Shown here: positions 18,317 through 27,063 of the stretch, piece after piece
How positions within the stretch are numbered: position 1 is the first letter of the stretch
Layout: the number at the start of each line of letters is the position of its first letter
Position numbers and translations under genes: made by a program
Notes under the pieces: generated by a model
What the model saw: only the letters and a program-made list of their open reading frames with translations
Databases searched by the model: none
What the model was told of the DNA's origin: nothing
From: Pedobacter steynii
GTDB lineage: Bacteria > Bacteroidota > Bacteroidia > Sphingobacteriales > Sphingobacteriaceae
DNA: 64,000 nucleotides
NCBI RefSeq assembly: GCF_900103665.1
Contig: NZ_FNGY01000008.1
Span: forward strand, 62,001 to 126,000
Reading direction: 5' to 3'

Positions 18317-19348
18317 TTATTTGGTTTTACTAAATTCCAGTGCTTGTTTTTGCAGGCTGGCAACGCTTGGTTTTTCTGAGGACGTAAGGAGGATCCGGTA
18401 ACGAAAGGTAACCGACGATCCGGGGAGCAGACGCAGGTTCAGGCGTTCTTTTCCCTTACTGAACACTTCCTGCCCCAATGGATTTGCGGCAAACAAACCA
18501 TAATCACGGGCATGCCAGTAAGTAGGGTAGCCCGGATTTTTAGGGTGGTCAATTATGGCTACAGAAATCTCCTGCCCGTCTTTTACACCGGATAACAAAC
18601 ACCAGTCGGCCCTGGTTCCCCAGGCATCATTCCCTTTTTTTCCTGCGCTCGTCAGGTAATCTCCGTTTGCCCCGTTTGTAGCAGCGGATACTTTGGTCCG
18701 GTTTCCCTGACTATCGCTAAACTCGGCCACCTGATTGGAAGGGAGTTCCAGTTCTTTGGTTACCCTGAGGCCCAGCATTCCATCTTTTACATCTTTGAAA
18801 TAAACGGTATCCTTTACCGCGGTCAGGGTGGTGATCCTGTCTACAGTCCTGGTATGTTCTGTACCTGAAAAAATCAGTGTTGTCCTTTCTTTCAGCAATA
18901 CATGCTGGTCTTGTCTTTCCCAGTTTGCGGTATAAACGAGCTTTCCTTCTTTAGCCCCATCTTTCGTCTGAAGGACTTCCACCGATCTGATCCATCCATA
19001 TTTGCCCTTCTTTTCTGCGGGGATATTATAGGAATTGTTCCAGAAATCAAAGCCGTTTATGCTTTCATAATTGAGCCATAAGCCAACATGGTGCGGATGG
19101 TCTGTTCTTTCCTGATCCCTGGTATTCAATGGAAATCCACGGGTAACGGTTAGTCCGCTTGCTGTATTTAAAGGATATAAGATGGGTTTTTCGAGCTGAT
19201 TGGAATAGAGAAAACTACTAAAATGACTGCCAGCGATGAGCACATCGATTTTATTTCCATCCTTATAGGGGATGAAGCCTACATTTTTAGTCTGCGCATT
19301 GGCATACAGACTCCCGCTTAACAGCGCCAGGATCAGGTATTTCTTCAT
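18317..19348 (-). CDS. DUF6807 / PmoA-like family protein, secreted
   Basis: 343 residues with a signal peptide (MKKYLILALLSGSLYANAQ). The family core is visible: GFPLNTRDQERTDHPHHVGLWLNYESINGFDFWN and, later, DHPKNPGYPTYWHARDYGLFAANPLG. Pfam has called the family 'methane oxygenase PmoA', but its members are not methane monooxygenase subunits. They recur beside Gfo/Idh and DUF1080 genes in Bacteroidota. This is the first gene of the operon, with 30 bases to the next start. Conserved His residues in DHPHH suggest a metal or carbohydrate site; the function is not established. Confidence 0.85.
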   Translation of the reverse strand: MKKYLILALLSGSLYANAQTKNVGFIPYKDGNKIDVLIAGSHFSSFLYSNQLEKPILYPLNTASGLTVTRGFPLNTRDQERTDHPHHVGLWLNYESINGFDFWNNSYNIPAEKKGKYGWIRSVEVLQTKDGAKEGKLVYTANWERQDQHVLLKERTTLIFSGTEHTRTVDRITTLTAVKDTVYFKDVKDGMLGLRVTKELELPSNQVAEFSDSQGNRTKVSAATNGANGDYLTSAGKKGNDAWGTRADWCLLSGVKDGQEISVAIIDHPKNPGYPTYWHARDYGLFAANPLGQEVFSKGKERLNLRLLPGSSVTFRYRILLTSSEKPSVASLQKQALEFSKTK

Positions 19349-19534
19349 ATTTGGTTAACTAACATCCGCCAGGATCGGAATGCAACAGCAATCGATTGTC
19401 TTAAGCTAATATACTTTTCTTCGGATAGAAAGCATTCGGAAACCCGCTTTATCGCCAAAAAAATCTACGAAAACGATGGAGTAACCTGTGGATGTCCGGA
19501 ATTACACTTATTATTGTGTATAGCAATCTGCAAA

Positions 19535-20563
19535 ATGAACAGGAAACATTTTCTCTCTTTTATGGCGATGGCGGGCGCAACATTTCCGGCATTAAAATCT
19601 TTTGGAAGTTCAGTAATACCGGAGCCGGCAACGGCTGTAAAAATTCCAGACTATTTAAAGGCCGGGGATACTATAGGAATCACTTGTCCGGCAGGTTTCA
19701 TTACCATGGCAGAGATCTTACCTTCCGTTCAATTGATGGAAAGCTGGGGCTTCCGTATTAAAATAGGAAAGACCGTAGACCGGAGGGATTTTACTTTCGG
19801 AGGGTCTGATCAGGAACGGATGCTGGATATGCAAAACATGCTCGATGACCCGGAGTTAAAAGCGATTATGTGTGCCAGGGGAGGGTATGGTGCAGTCCGC
19901 ATTATCGACCTGTTGAATTTTGACCGCTTTGTGGCGAGTCCGAAATGGATGATCGGGTTTAGCGATGTGACCATATTACATTGTCACCTTAGCCGCAAAT
20001 ATGGCATTGCTTCCATACATTCTAAAATGTGCAATAGTTTTCCGTCCGACTGGACGCTTGCCGATCCCGTTCAGATCGCAACGATCCTTTCCATCCGGCA
20101 GGCATTGAGTGGGGAACAGTTGAAGTACATCGCGCCTCCACATCTCTTTAACAGACCAGGGAAAGTGGAAGGTGTGCTGGTTGGGGGGAACCTCAGCATC
20201 ATTGAAACGCTTGCCGGCAGTAAATCTGATTTAAAGACGGAAGGCAAAATCCTATTTCTGGAAGATACCGGTGAGTACCTCTACCGCCTGGACCGCATGT
20301 TCTGGAACCTGAAGCGGACCGGAAAGCTGGAACAGTTGCAGGGACTGATCATTGGGGGCTTCAAAGTAAAACCCGATGATCCCGGGGAAGAATTCGGCAG
20401 AACGCTTTATGATATCGTTCAGGAAAAAATAAAAGAATACAACTTTCCCGTATGCTTCGATTTCCCTGTTGGCCATCAAAAGAACAATTTCGCTTTAAAA
20501 TGCGGGGTCAAACATAGTTTTGAAGTAAACAGCAATGGCAGCAGCCTGACTTCCTTATATTAG
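19535..20563 (+). CDS. LD-carboxypeptidase / MccF-like peptidase (family S66), exported
   Basis: About 342 residues. The peptidase core shows GDTIGITCPAGFI, ARGGYGAVRIIDLL, the nucleophile Ser in GFSDVTILH, the catalytic Glu in LFLEDTGEYLYRLDRM and His in FPVGHQKNNFAL. Family members cut the L,D-bond in murein tetrapeptides during recycling, or detoxify peptide antibiotics (MccF). The N-terminus MNRKHFLSFMAMAGATFPAL is a Tat-like signal with RK in place of RR, so a periplasmic location is likely. An in-frame TTG at 19514 would add seven residues before this signal; the ATG fits better. Confidence 0.88.
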   Translation: MNRKHFLSFMAMAGATFPALKSFGSSVIPEPATAVKIPDYLKAGDTIGITCPAGFITMAEILPSVQLMESWGFRIKIGKTVDRRDFTFGGSDQERMLDMQNMLDDPELKAIMCARGGYGAVRIIDLLNFDRFVASPKWMIGFSDVTILHCHLSRKYGIASIHSKMCNSFPSDWTLADPVQIATILSIRQALSGEQLKYIAPPHLFNRPGKVEGVLVGGNLSIIETLAGSKSDLKTEGKILFLEDTGEYLYRLDRMFWNLKRTGKLEQLQGLIIGGFKVKPDDPGEEFGRTLYDIVQEKIKEYNFPVCFDFPVGHQKNNFALKCGVKHSFEVNSNGSSLTSLY

Positions 20564-20799
20564 CTTTTCTTTTTTCCGCCAAACCAGGATTTCACCTTGT
20601 TAAGTAAGGAACTGATCTTTTCTTTAGGCTTTTTCGTGTACTTGCTGATCAGATAGCCTGGGCTATACTGATGGATATACGTTTTTACCCCGTTTTTTAT
20701 CGCATCTTCATGTTGCTGTGTATCGGTCTGAAGTTCCTTTTGTTTATTTTTAAGATCCTTTAAGCTGTGAATCTCTTTGTAATCGTAAATTTTTCCCAT
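20560..20799 (-). CDS. Small basic protein of unknown function
   Basis: A 79-residue hydrophilic protein, MGKIYDYKEIHSLKDLKNKQ onward, with a charged N-terminal helix, a central IHQYSPGYLISKYTKKPKEK and a lysine-rich end (SWFGGKKKS). No family is recognised. It follows the YtxH-like gene by eight bases on the same strand, and both are probably one small operon. Its stop overlaps that of the LD-carboxypeptidase gene by four bases. The pair resembles envelope-stress small-protein sets in related bacteria, an inference only. Confidence 0.65.
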   Translation of the reverse strand: MGKIYDYKEIHSLKDLKNKQKELQTDTQQHEDAIKNGVKTYIHQYSPGYLISKYTKKPKEKISSLLNKVKSWFGGKKKS

Positions 20800-20807
20800 C
20801 TATCTGT

Positions 20808-21068
20808 CTATACGTGTTCCACATGATCATTGTAATCCTCCTGGTCAAATCCAAGGCTGATCGCATTGCTCAGGCGATCTTTAATGTTTTCTAAATGATC
20901 CAGCTTGTTTTCTGCCCCATCCTGCAGGTTGTGACCGAGGTCTTTTAAAGAAAGGCTCAGGTCATCACGGGTATCGCTTCCTTTTTCAGGAGCAAGCAAT
21001 AAACCCAGCGCTGCACCGGCAGCCATCCCTGCAAATACTCCCAATAGTATTCTTGTATTTTCGTTCAT
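20808..21068 (-). CDS. YtxH-domain protein
   Basis: An 86-residue protein. The N-terminus ENTRILLGVFAGMAAGAALGLLLAPEKGSDTR is the YtxH signature: one glycine- and alanine-rich membrane helix followed by LLAP-x-KG. The C-terminal half is an acidic amphipathic helix. YtxH proteins are linked to general stress responses, and their biochemical role is unclear. It is the first gene of a two-gene unit with the basic 79-residue protein. Confidence 0.85.
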   Translation of the reverse strand: MNENTRILLGVFAGMAAGAALGLLLAPEKGSDTRDDLSLSLKDLGHNLQDGAENKLDHLENIKDRLSNAISLGFDQEDYNDHVEHV

Positions 21069-21110
21069 AAAAAATTTATTGTTCTTCGTTCATTATAACT
21101 GTAACAAGGG

Positions 21111-21118
21111 TAGATTTG
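21111..21118 (+). promoter_or_regulatory. -7 box upstream of xseA
   Basis: TAGATTTG matches TAnnTTTG and lies 48 bases before the xseA TTG start. A near-match, TAACTTTA, at 21132-21139 is an alternative closer to the gene. Confidence 0.4.
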
Positions 21119-21166
21119 TTTTTAGAATTCCTAACTTTAGACAATTATCATAGATATCTATAACCC

Positions 21167-22540
21167 TTGAGCACAATTCCTTCTATAAAGCTGTCTGAGC
21201 TGACCAGTCAAATCCAACAGGTAATTGATGGGGCTTTCGGACATAAAACATTCTGGATCATTGCCGACATCACCAATTACACCTATAAACCTCAAAGCAA
21301 TTACCATTATTTTGAGCTGGTGGAAAAGGATAAAACGGCCGCAAAAATCCTGGCAAAGGTGGCGGGCAGGGCATGGGGCAATGCTTCTCTGAACATTAGC
21401 AATTTCGAGAAAGCGACCGGCCAGAAATTCAAGAACGACATCAACGTGTTAATCCAGGTATCGGTACAGTATAATCCATCTTTTGGCTTGCAGCTCAACT
21501 TGTTGGATATCGATACCAATTTCACGCTGGGCTTATTTGAGCAACAGCGTAAAGAAACCCTGGAAAGGCTGGTTCGGGAAAATCAGGCTTTTATCAAAAA
21601 AGCAGGAGAGGGCTATATTACCAGGAACAGCGAGCTGGCACTCAATCAGGTGATCCAGCGGATTGCAGTCATCTCTTCGGATACTTCTGCCGGATTTCAG
21701 GATTTTAGACATACCCTGGAACACAACCCGTTCGACTATAAATTTTATATCGACGATTACTTTGCCCTGGTGCAGGGCGATGGAAACGCAAAACAGTTTC
21801 TCGCCAGGATCATCGAGGTTTTTGAATCGCAAAAGCCTTATGATGCCCTGGTCATCATTCGCGGGGGTGGTGCACAGACGGACTTCCTGATTTTTGACAA
21901 CTATGAACTGAACCGCGCAATCGCCAAGTTTCCCATTCCTGTCATCACCGGGATCGGGCATCAGAAAAACGAGACCATTGCCGATTTAATGGCGCATACT
22001 TCTACCAAAACACCCACCAAAGCGGCAGAATTTATCATTGCCCATAACCGGGCTTTTGAAGACAACCTGATTGGTACTCAGAAAATGATCCTGATCAAGA
22101 CTTATCAAATGATCAATCATCATAAAGACAGGCTGGTCCGCCTCAACCAGATTACCATCAATACCACCCGGAACCTGTTGCATGAGCACCATAAAACCAT
22201 CATGAATCTGTCAGGAATGATACTGACCAACCCGAGGATCATCATTTCCAACAGGCGGAAAGACCTGAGTAACCTCCAGCTGAACCTGCAATCTTACAGC
22301 AAGCTGTATTTTCTGAATAAAACGGCACACATTGCCCATTTTCAGTCGGTGATGAGGATCATGAGCCCGCAAAACATCCTGAACAAAGGCTTCGCCATTA
22401 TTAAAGTGGATGGAAAGATTGCCGGAAATGCAGACCAGATAGAAGTGGGTACCGAATTAACCGTGAGACTGGCGAACTCCGAAATAAAAACAATTGTAAA
22501 ATCTAAATCAGCATACGATGAAAACGAATTTAACTTATGA
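21167..22540 (+). CDS. xseA: Exodeoxyribonuclease VII large subunit
   Basis: The catalytic subunit of exonuclease VII, which degrades single-stranded DNA from both ends. 457 residues; the N-terminal OB-fold covers about 1-110 (GHKTFWIIADITNYTYKPQSNYHYFELVEK), followed by the catalytic region with RIAVISSDTSAGFQDF and the conserved block ALVIIRGGGAQTDF...NYELNRAIAKFPIPVITGIGHQKNETIADLMAH, then a coiled-coil C-terminus. The start is TTG; no ATG lies near the conserved N-terminus, and this start keeps the whole OB-fold. The last 23 bases overlap xseB. Confidence 0.95.
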   Translation: MSTIPSIKLSELTSQIQQVIDGAFGHKTFWIIADITNYTYKPQSNYHYFELVEKDKTAAKILAKVAGRAWGNASLNISNFEKATGQKFKNDINVLIQVSVQYNPSFGLQLNLLDIDTNFTLGLFEQQRKETLERLVRENQAFIKKAGEGYITRNSELALNQVIQRIAVISSDTSAGFQDFRHTLEHNPFDYKFYIDDYFALVQGDGNAKQFLARIIEVFESQKPYDALVIIRGGGAQTDFLIFDNYELNRAIAKFPIPVITGIGHQKNETIADLMAHTSTKTPTKAAEFIIAHNRAFEDNLIGTQKMILIKTYQMINHHKDRLVRLNQITINTTRNLLHEHHKTIMNLSGMILTNPRIIISNRRKDLSNLQLNLQSYSKLYFLNKTAHIAHFQSVMRIMSPQNILNKGFAIIKVDGKIAGNADQIEVGTELTVRLANSEIKTIVKSKSAYDENEFNL

Positions 22541-22721
22541 GTTGGCTTATAGGGAACTTGCGGAGATCGCACAGGAAATAGAGACAGAATCTGTTTCTGT
22601 GGATATTCTTGCAGAAAAGGTGAAACGGGCTTCCGAACTCATTGAATTCTGTCAGAACAAGTTGCGTGCAACCGAGACTGAAGTAAATAAAATCATTAAG
22701 CAAATGGAGAATCAAAAGTAG
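22518..22721 (+). CDS. xseB: Exodeoxyribonuclease VII small subunit
   Basis: A 67-residue all-helical subunit that binds the XseA coiled coil. The pattern LTYELAYRELAEIAQEIETE...LAEKVKRASELIEFCQNKLRATE matches XseB, including the SELIEFCQNKL turn. It starts inside the end of xseA in another frame, so translation is probably coupled. Confidence 0.93.
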   Translation: MKTNLTYELAYRELAEIAQEIETESVSVDILAEKVKRASELIEFCQNKLRATETEVNKIIKQMENQK

Positions 22722-22761
22722 TATCTTAGTCAGATTCGTAAACCATTAAAGCTTAAATAAT

Positions 22762-23682
22762 ATGTCTACACAAGGGAATTTTAATGCCGAACAAGAAGAA
22801 GAGTTTTTCAATAAGATTGACCAGGTTTATGATTTAACGGAGGCCTCAGATTTTGATGCTGCAGAACAATTGTTGTTGCAGATCGACGGTTCCATTTCCG
22901 GGCCTAAGGAAAACAGTAGCGTGGGAGGAGTGGTGCTCGACAGCATTTACTCTTTTTATGAGCAGACAGGAGCGTTGGAAAAGGCATTGCCTTTCTTCCT
23001 GGAAGAGACTGATTATCTGAAAGAAAAAATGAATCATCAAAAGATCAGTTCCACACGTCATTTCTTAACTACAGGCGCAATCTATTATGCTTTAAAAGAG
23101 CTGGATCATGCCCGTACGTATTTCGGTATTGCCTATGAAAAAGAAGGCAGCCGGATTTTTCAGGATGAGAACTCAGATTACCTGAGGATCGCTTTGATGG
23201 ATGATGCTGAATTTGAAGCCTTTAAAACGGATTTTGTGCCGAACAAAGACGAGGAAACACTGGAGCTTACAGAAGCGCAGCAGGAATTGCTGGATCAGTA
23301 CTGTGAAGAAGGAAATGCAGAGATGGACAAAGAGAATTTCTCCGGAGCCATTGAAGCGTTTAACAAAGCTTTGGAAGTTTTACCAGCACCAAAAGACGAT
23401 TGGGAGGCAACCGCCTGGATCTCAGCTTCTATTGGTGATGCTTATTTCAGCGAGAAAAAATACAAAGAAGCTTTAGATCATTTGCACCGTGCGTACCAGA
23501 TTTACGGTGAGGAAGAGCCCAGTGCTTTTGTATTGCTGCGCATGGGACAAAGTTACCTCGAGCTAAAAGAAGAAAAACATGCCACAGATTACCTGCACCA
23601 TGCCTATAAACTGGAAGGTAAGGAGTTGTTTGAGGATGATAAAAAATACCTTAAATTTTTAGGCACGAAGGTAAAACTATAA
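22762..23682 (+). CDS. Tetratricopeptide-repeat protein
   Basis: 306 residues without a signal peptide or membrane helix, hence cytoplasmic. At least three TPR-like helix pairs are seen in the C-terminal half: GNAEMDKENFSGAIEAFNKALEVL, ASIGDAYFSEKKYKEALDHLHRAY and LLRMGQSYLELKEEKHATDYLHHAY. The N-terminal half (MSTQGNFNAEQEEEFFNKID) is acidic and probably also helical repeats (SRTHFLTTGAIYYALKELDHARTYFGIAY-like). It likely serves as a protein-interaction scaffold; the partner is unknown. It lies 40 bases after xseB, and its 3' end overlaps the convergent epimerase gene by six bases. Confidence 0.85.
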   Translation: MSTQGNFNAEQEEEFFNKIDQVYDLTEASDFDAAEQLLLQIDGSISGPKENSSVGGVVLDSIYSFYEQTGALEKALPFFLEETDYLKEKMNHQKISSTRHFLTTGAIYYALKELDHARTYFGIAYEKEGSRIFQDENSDYLRIALMDDAEFEAFKTDFVPNKDEETLELTEAQQELLDQYCEEGNAEMDKENFSGAIEAFNKALEVLPAPKDDWEATAWISASIGDAYFSEKKYKEALDHLHRAYQIYGEEEPSAFVLLRMGQSYLELKEEKHATDYLHHAYKLEGKELFEDDKKYLKFLGTKVKL

Positions 23683-24663
23683 CCAGTTATTGCTTTTATA
23701 CCAGCTCACCGTTTCGTTCAGGCCTTTTTCCAGGTCGTACTCCGGTTCATAGCCCAGGTCAGCTTTTACATGGTCGATATTACAAGCCCAATTGATTGCG
23801 GTGAGTTCGGCCATCTTTTCTTTATTAAGAGCAGGAGTATTCCTGCTCTTTGCATAAAATACATCCATTAAACTCGCCATAGCCCCTACAATAGGTACCG
23901 GCAGGTGGAATTTGAACGTCTTTTTCTGCAAAGCCTTTTTGATGAAATCTGCTAAAGCATAGCGGTTGTAAATGTGACCATCTGAAACATTGTACTGTTT
24001 GGAAACCAGCGGAGAGAACAGGGCTTTTACCAAAATTGCAGCAAGGTCCTTTACATAAACAAAGCTTAATTGTTGTGTAAAGCTGCCGATATGAGGTTCC
24101 AGTCCTTTATTGATGCTGTTGAACAGGATAAACAAATCTTTTTCCCTTGGGCCGTATACGGCAGTAGGGCGGATCACGATCAATGGAAGTCCGGGAATGG
24201 CAGCCAGGTATTGTTCTGCCAGTAATTTGCTTGCACCATAATTGGTGACGGGTTTTCCGGCAGTATTGTCCTGAATCTCTGCCGTTAAATCCCTCAGCGG
24301 CCCCAATGCGGCCAGGCTGCTCACAAATACAAATTTCTGCAAATCTATCGCAGCAGTACTTGCCGCTAAAGCCAGGTTTCTTGAATAGTCTGCATTGATC
24401 TTATTATAGGTTTCCTTTGTTTTCGCTTTGGTGATTCCGGCCACATGAATGATGTAGTGGTATTGTTTTTCTTCCAGCTCTCTTTTAAGGCTGTCTACGG
24501 AACTATAATCCAGATGGGTATACTTGATGTCAAACTCCTGTAAGTGTGCCCTGTCCGTGTCCGGACGAACGGCAGCATAGACTTCTAATCCGGCAGCCAA
24601 TGCTTTATTGATCAAATGATAACCAACAAAGCCTGTTGCTCCGGTAATCAGTACCTTTTTCAT
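23677..24663 (-). CDS. NAD-dependent epimerase/reductase (extended SDR), CerR candidate
   Basis: 328 residues. The NAD site is VLITGATGFVGYHLINKAL at the N-terminus; the active-site Tyr and Lys are in NYGASKLLAEQYL (about residue 155), with IIRPTAVYGPREKD after it. Extended SDRs of this type include sugar-nucleotide epimerases and the bacterial ceramide reductase CerR. Location just downstream of serine palmitoyltransferase and a GNAT-type acyltransferase makes the second role attractive: reduction of 3-keto-(dihydro)ceramide. A strong hairpin separates it from the acyltransferase gene, so it may have its own promoter. Confidence 0.85.
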   Translation of the reverse strand: MKKVLITGATGFVGYHLINKALAAGLEVYAAVRPDTDRAHLQEFDIKYTHLDYSSVDSLKRELEEKQYHYIIHVAGITKAKTKETYNKINADYSRNLALAASTAAIDLQKFVFVSSLAALGPLRDLTAEIQDNTAGKPVTNYGASKLLAEQYLAAIPGLPLIVIRPTAVYGPREKDLFILFNSINKGLEPHIGSFTQQLSFVYVKDLAAILVKALFSPLVSKQYNVSDGHIYNRYALADFIKKALQKKTFKFHLPVPIVGAMASLMDVFYAKSRNTPALNKEKMAELTAINWACNIDHVKADLGYEPEYDLEKGLNETVSWYKSNNWL

Positions 24664-24701
24664 CTGGTATGTATTTTTGTAGAATGTTTTAATGATGATC
24701 T

Positions 24702-24737
24702 AAAGCAGGCATCAGCAGATTTGCTGATGCCTGCTTT
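24702..24737. terminator. Strong hairpin after the acyltransferase gene
   Basis: A 16-bp perfect stem (AAAGCAGGCATCAGCA and its complement) with a 4-base loop, three bases beyond the acyltransferase stop on the minus strand. It probably ends the spt operon, although the following T-tract is weak. Confidence 0.75.
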
Positions 24738-24739
24738 GA

Positions 24740-25861
24740 TTATATTGATTTTTCGAGAATTCTGTATTTACGGTACAACTTGCCATTGATCTGTTCAATT
24801 GCGCTGTTCACCATGGTATTGTGTTCCAAAGTCCAGGAAGCTTCTGCATACTCAAACTTTTTCTCCTGAAAGGTTTTAATCGTTAGTCCGTATAAACAGG
24901 CTTCGATTCCCATTTTGCGGTAACCGTCCATCACGCCAAGGGCCATAATTCTAAGGCCTTTGATTTTCCGCTTGTACCATAACAGCCTGATCAGCCCCCA
25001 TGGGAATAAACGGCCTCTTTTAACTTTAATGAGTGCCTGGTTAAGGTCAGGAACGGAAAGCGAGATCGCCACCATTTTGCCTTCCTGTTCTGCGATGTAC
25101 ACAAAGTCAGGGTCGACAATCATTTTGAGGTCTTTGGCCAGGTAGTGGAATTCCTTATCTGTTGCCGGTACAAAACCAGTATTGTGGTCCCATGCCGCAT
25201 TATATACTTCACGCACTTTCACCACCTCATTCCAGAAATCTTTCATATTGATCTTTCTGATGATGATGTTGTTGCGTTTCAGACGCTCCTGAATGGCTTC
25301 TGCCAGTTTCAGCGAACGGTCATTGTATTCACCTGCTAAAAATTTATAAGCCCGCAGGTCTACCATTTTAGCAAATCCTGCATCTTCCAGAAGCTGCAGG
25401 TAGTAAGGTGGGTTATAAGGCATCATGGCTACCGGAGGACCATCGAAACCTTCCACTAATAAAGCGCAGATATCATTGGTAGAAAAGTTCAGCGGGCCGA
25501 CCATACTGGTCATATTCCTTTCTTTCAGCCATTTGGTAGCTGTCTCAATCAGCTGGTTTGCAGTTTCCTGATCGTTGATACAATCAAAGAAGCCGAAGTG
25601 ACCTTCAGTGGTATTGTTTTTCTTATTGTGGTTGTTGTTTTGAATGGCCGCAATTCTTCCTACAACTTTATCTCCATCATATGCGAGGAAACATTGTAAA
25701 GTGGAATGCTCATGAAAAGGATGCTTACCAGGGGTAAGCATGTCACTTTGTGCAATAAATAACTCCGGAACATAGTTCGGGTCATTTTTATGCAAATCAT
25801 GTGGGAAATCAATAAAAGCGGCTAATTTTTTCTTGTCGTTTACCGCAACAATGTTCCTCAT
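24740..25861 (-). CDS. GNAT-fold N-acyltransferase, bacterial ceramide synthase candidate
   Basis: 373 residues. The first half has the GNAT-like run CFLAYDGDKVVGRIAAIQNNN followed by GHFGFFDCINDQETANQL; then the block MVGPLNFSTNDICALLVEGFDGPP. The C-terminal half has MVAISLSVPDLNQAL and LRIMALGVMDGYRKMGIEACLY, a degenerate acyl-CoA loop. The gene overlaps the serine palmitoyltransferase stop by four bases (ATGA-type), showing close functional coupling. The bacterial ceramide synthase bCerS is described as a GNAT-like N-acyltransferase linked to spt, so N-acylation of a sphingoid base is the best hypothesis. Confidence 0.78.
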   Translation of the reverse strand: MRNIVAVNDKKKLAAFIDFPHDLHKNDPNYVPELFIAQSDMLTPGKHPFHEHSTLQCFLAYDGDKVVGRIAAIQNNNHNKKNNTTEGHFGFFDCINDQETANQLIETATKWLKERNMTSMVGPLNFSTNDICALLVEGFDGPPVAMMPYNPPYYLQLLEDAGFAKMVDLRAYKFLAGEYNDRSLKLAEAIQERLKRNNIIIRKINMKDFWNEVVKVREVYNAAWDHNTGFVPATDKEFHYLAKDLKMIVDPDFVYIAEQEGKMVAISLSVPDLNQALIKVKRGRLFPWGLIRLLWYKRKIKGLRIMALGVMDGYRKMGIEACLYGLTIKTFQEKKFEYAEASWTLEHNTMVNSAIEQINGKLYRKYRILEKSI

Positions 25862-27063
25862 ATTTCTACCTGAGAAGGTTTAATCTGAACTTCTTTAGCT
25901 GCTGATGCGATCTTTTCTACGGCTTCTTCAATCTGCGCGAAGGTATGGGTCGCCATTAAAGAGAACCTGATCAGGGAAGCATCCGAAGGTACTGCCGGAG
26001 AAACGACCGGATTGACGAAAATTCCGTTGTTGCTCAGGATATTGGTAATCATAAAGGTTTTATCATTATCCCTGATGTATACCGGGATGATCGGGCTATC
26101 GGTATGGCCGATGTCAAAACCCGCCTCTAATAATAGTTTTTTAGCATGGTTTGTATTTGCCCAAAGCTGGTCAATGCGTTCCGGCTCAGACTCAATGATG
26201 TCTAAAGCAGCAATTACACTGGCTACTGCCGAAGGCGGCATACTTGCACTGAACATTAAAGAGCGTGCCCTGTGTTTTACATATTCAATTGTTTCTTCTG
26301 TTCCTGCAATGAAACCTCCCAAAGAAGCAAGGGACTTGGAGAAAGTACCCATGATCAGGTCTACTTTATCCGTAAGGCCAAAATGAGAAGCAGTACCTGA
26401 ACCATTAAATCCGATTACGCCTAAACTGTGGGCATCGTCCATCATGATGTTTGCACCAAACTCTTCTGCAATTTTAACAATTTCAGGTAAGTTAACCAGG
26501 TCACCTTCCATGCTGAAGATTCCATCGGCAACGATCAGTTTCGCGGAGTCTTCCGGTAAACGGCTAAGCTTCTTACGAAGATCGTCCATGTCATTGTGGG
26601 CATATTTGATAGATCTTGAAAAAGAAAGACGGCTGCCATCAATGATCGAAGCATGGTCATATTCATCCAGGATCAGGTAATCGTTTCTGTCCAATAAACA
26701 GGAAATCACACCCAGGTTTACCTGGAATCCTGTGCTGAAAAGAACTGCTGCTTCCTTACCAACATAAGCTGCAAGTCTTCTTTCCAGTTCTATATGTATG
26801 TCAAGCGTTCCGTTCAGGAATCTTGATCCGGCACAACCCGTACCGTATTTATCAATTGCAGCTTTTGCTGCTTCTTTAATTTTTGGGTGGTTTGTCAATC
26901 CCAGATAGGAGTTTGAGCCAAACATCAGCACCTTTTTTCCATCTATAACCACCTCAGTGTCCTGTGCTGATTCTATGGCCCGAAAGTAAGGGTATAAGCC
27001 TTTTTCCTTGATTGCTGTAGCGTCTTTAAAAGCGGCTATCCTATCGTGTAATTTTTTGCGCAT
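25858..27063 (-). CDS. spt: Serine palmitoyltransferase (alpha-oxoamine synthase family)
   Basis: 401 residues. This PLP enzyme condenses serine with a fatty acyl thioester to give 3-ketosphinganine, the first step of sphingolipid synthesis. Visible motifs: SNSYLGLTNHPKIKEAA, GTGCAGSRFLNGTLDIH, LDEYDHASIIDG, DDAHSLGVIG (PLP-binding Asp) and the Schiff-base Lys243 in GTFSKSLASLGG. That last block, with the plain SLASLGG run, favours SPT over 2-amino-3-ketobutyrate ligase or BioF. It is the first gene of a two-gene overlap with the GNAT-fold protein. Bacteroidota are known sphingolipid producers. Confidence 0.92.
   Translation of the reverse strand: MRKKLHDRIAAFKDATAIKEKGLYPYFRAIESAQDTEVVIDGKKVLMFGSNSYLGLTNHPKIKEAAKAAIDKYGTGCAGSRFLNGTLDIHIELERRLAAYVGKEAAVLFSTGFQVNLGVISCLLDRNDYLILDEYDHASIIDGSRLSFSRSIKYAHNDMDDLRKKLSRLPEDSAKLIVADGIFSMEGDLVNLPEIVKIAEEFGANIMMDDAHSLGVIGFNGSGTASHFGLTDKVDLIMGTFSKSLASLGGFIAGTEETIEYVKHRARSLMFSASMPPSAVASVIAALDIIESEPERIDQLWANTNHAKKLLLEAGFDIGHTDSPIIPVYIRDNDKTFMITNILSNNGIFVNPVVSPAVPSDASLIRFSLMATHTFAQIEEAVEKIASAAKEVQIKPSQVEI

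Noticed and set aside
18317..19348. A methane monooxygenase subunit, as the family name suggests
   Set aside because: The protein is secreted, lacks membrane helices and sits with sugar oxidoreductases; the Pfam name is misleading.
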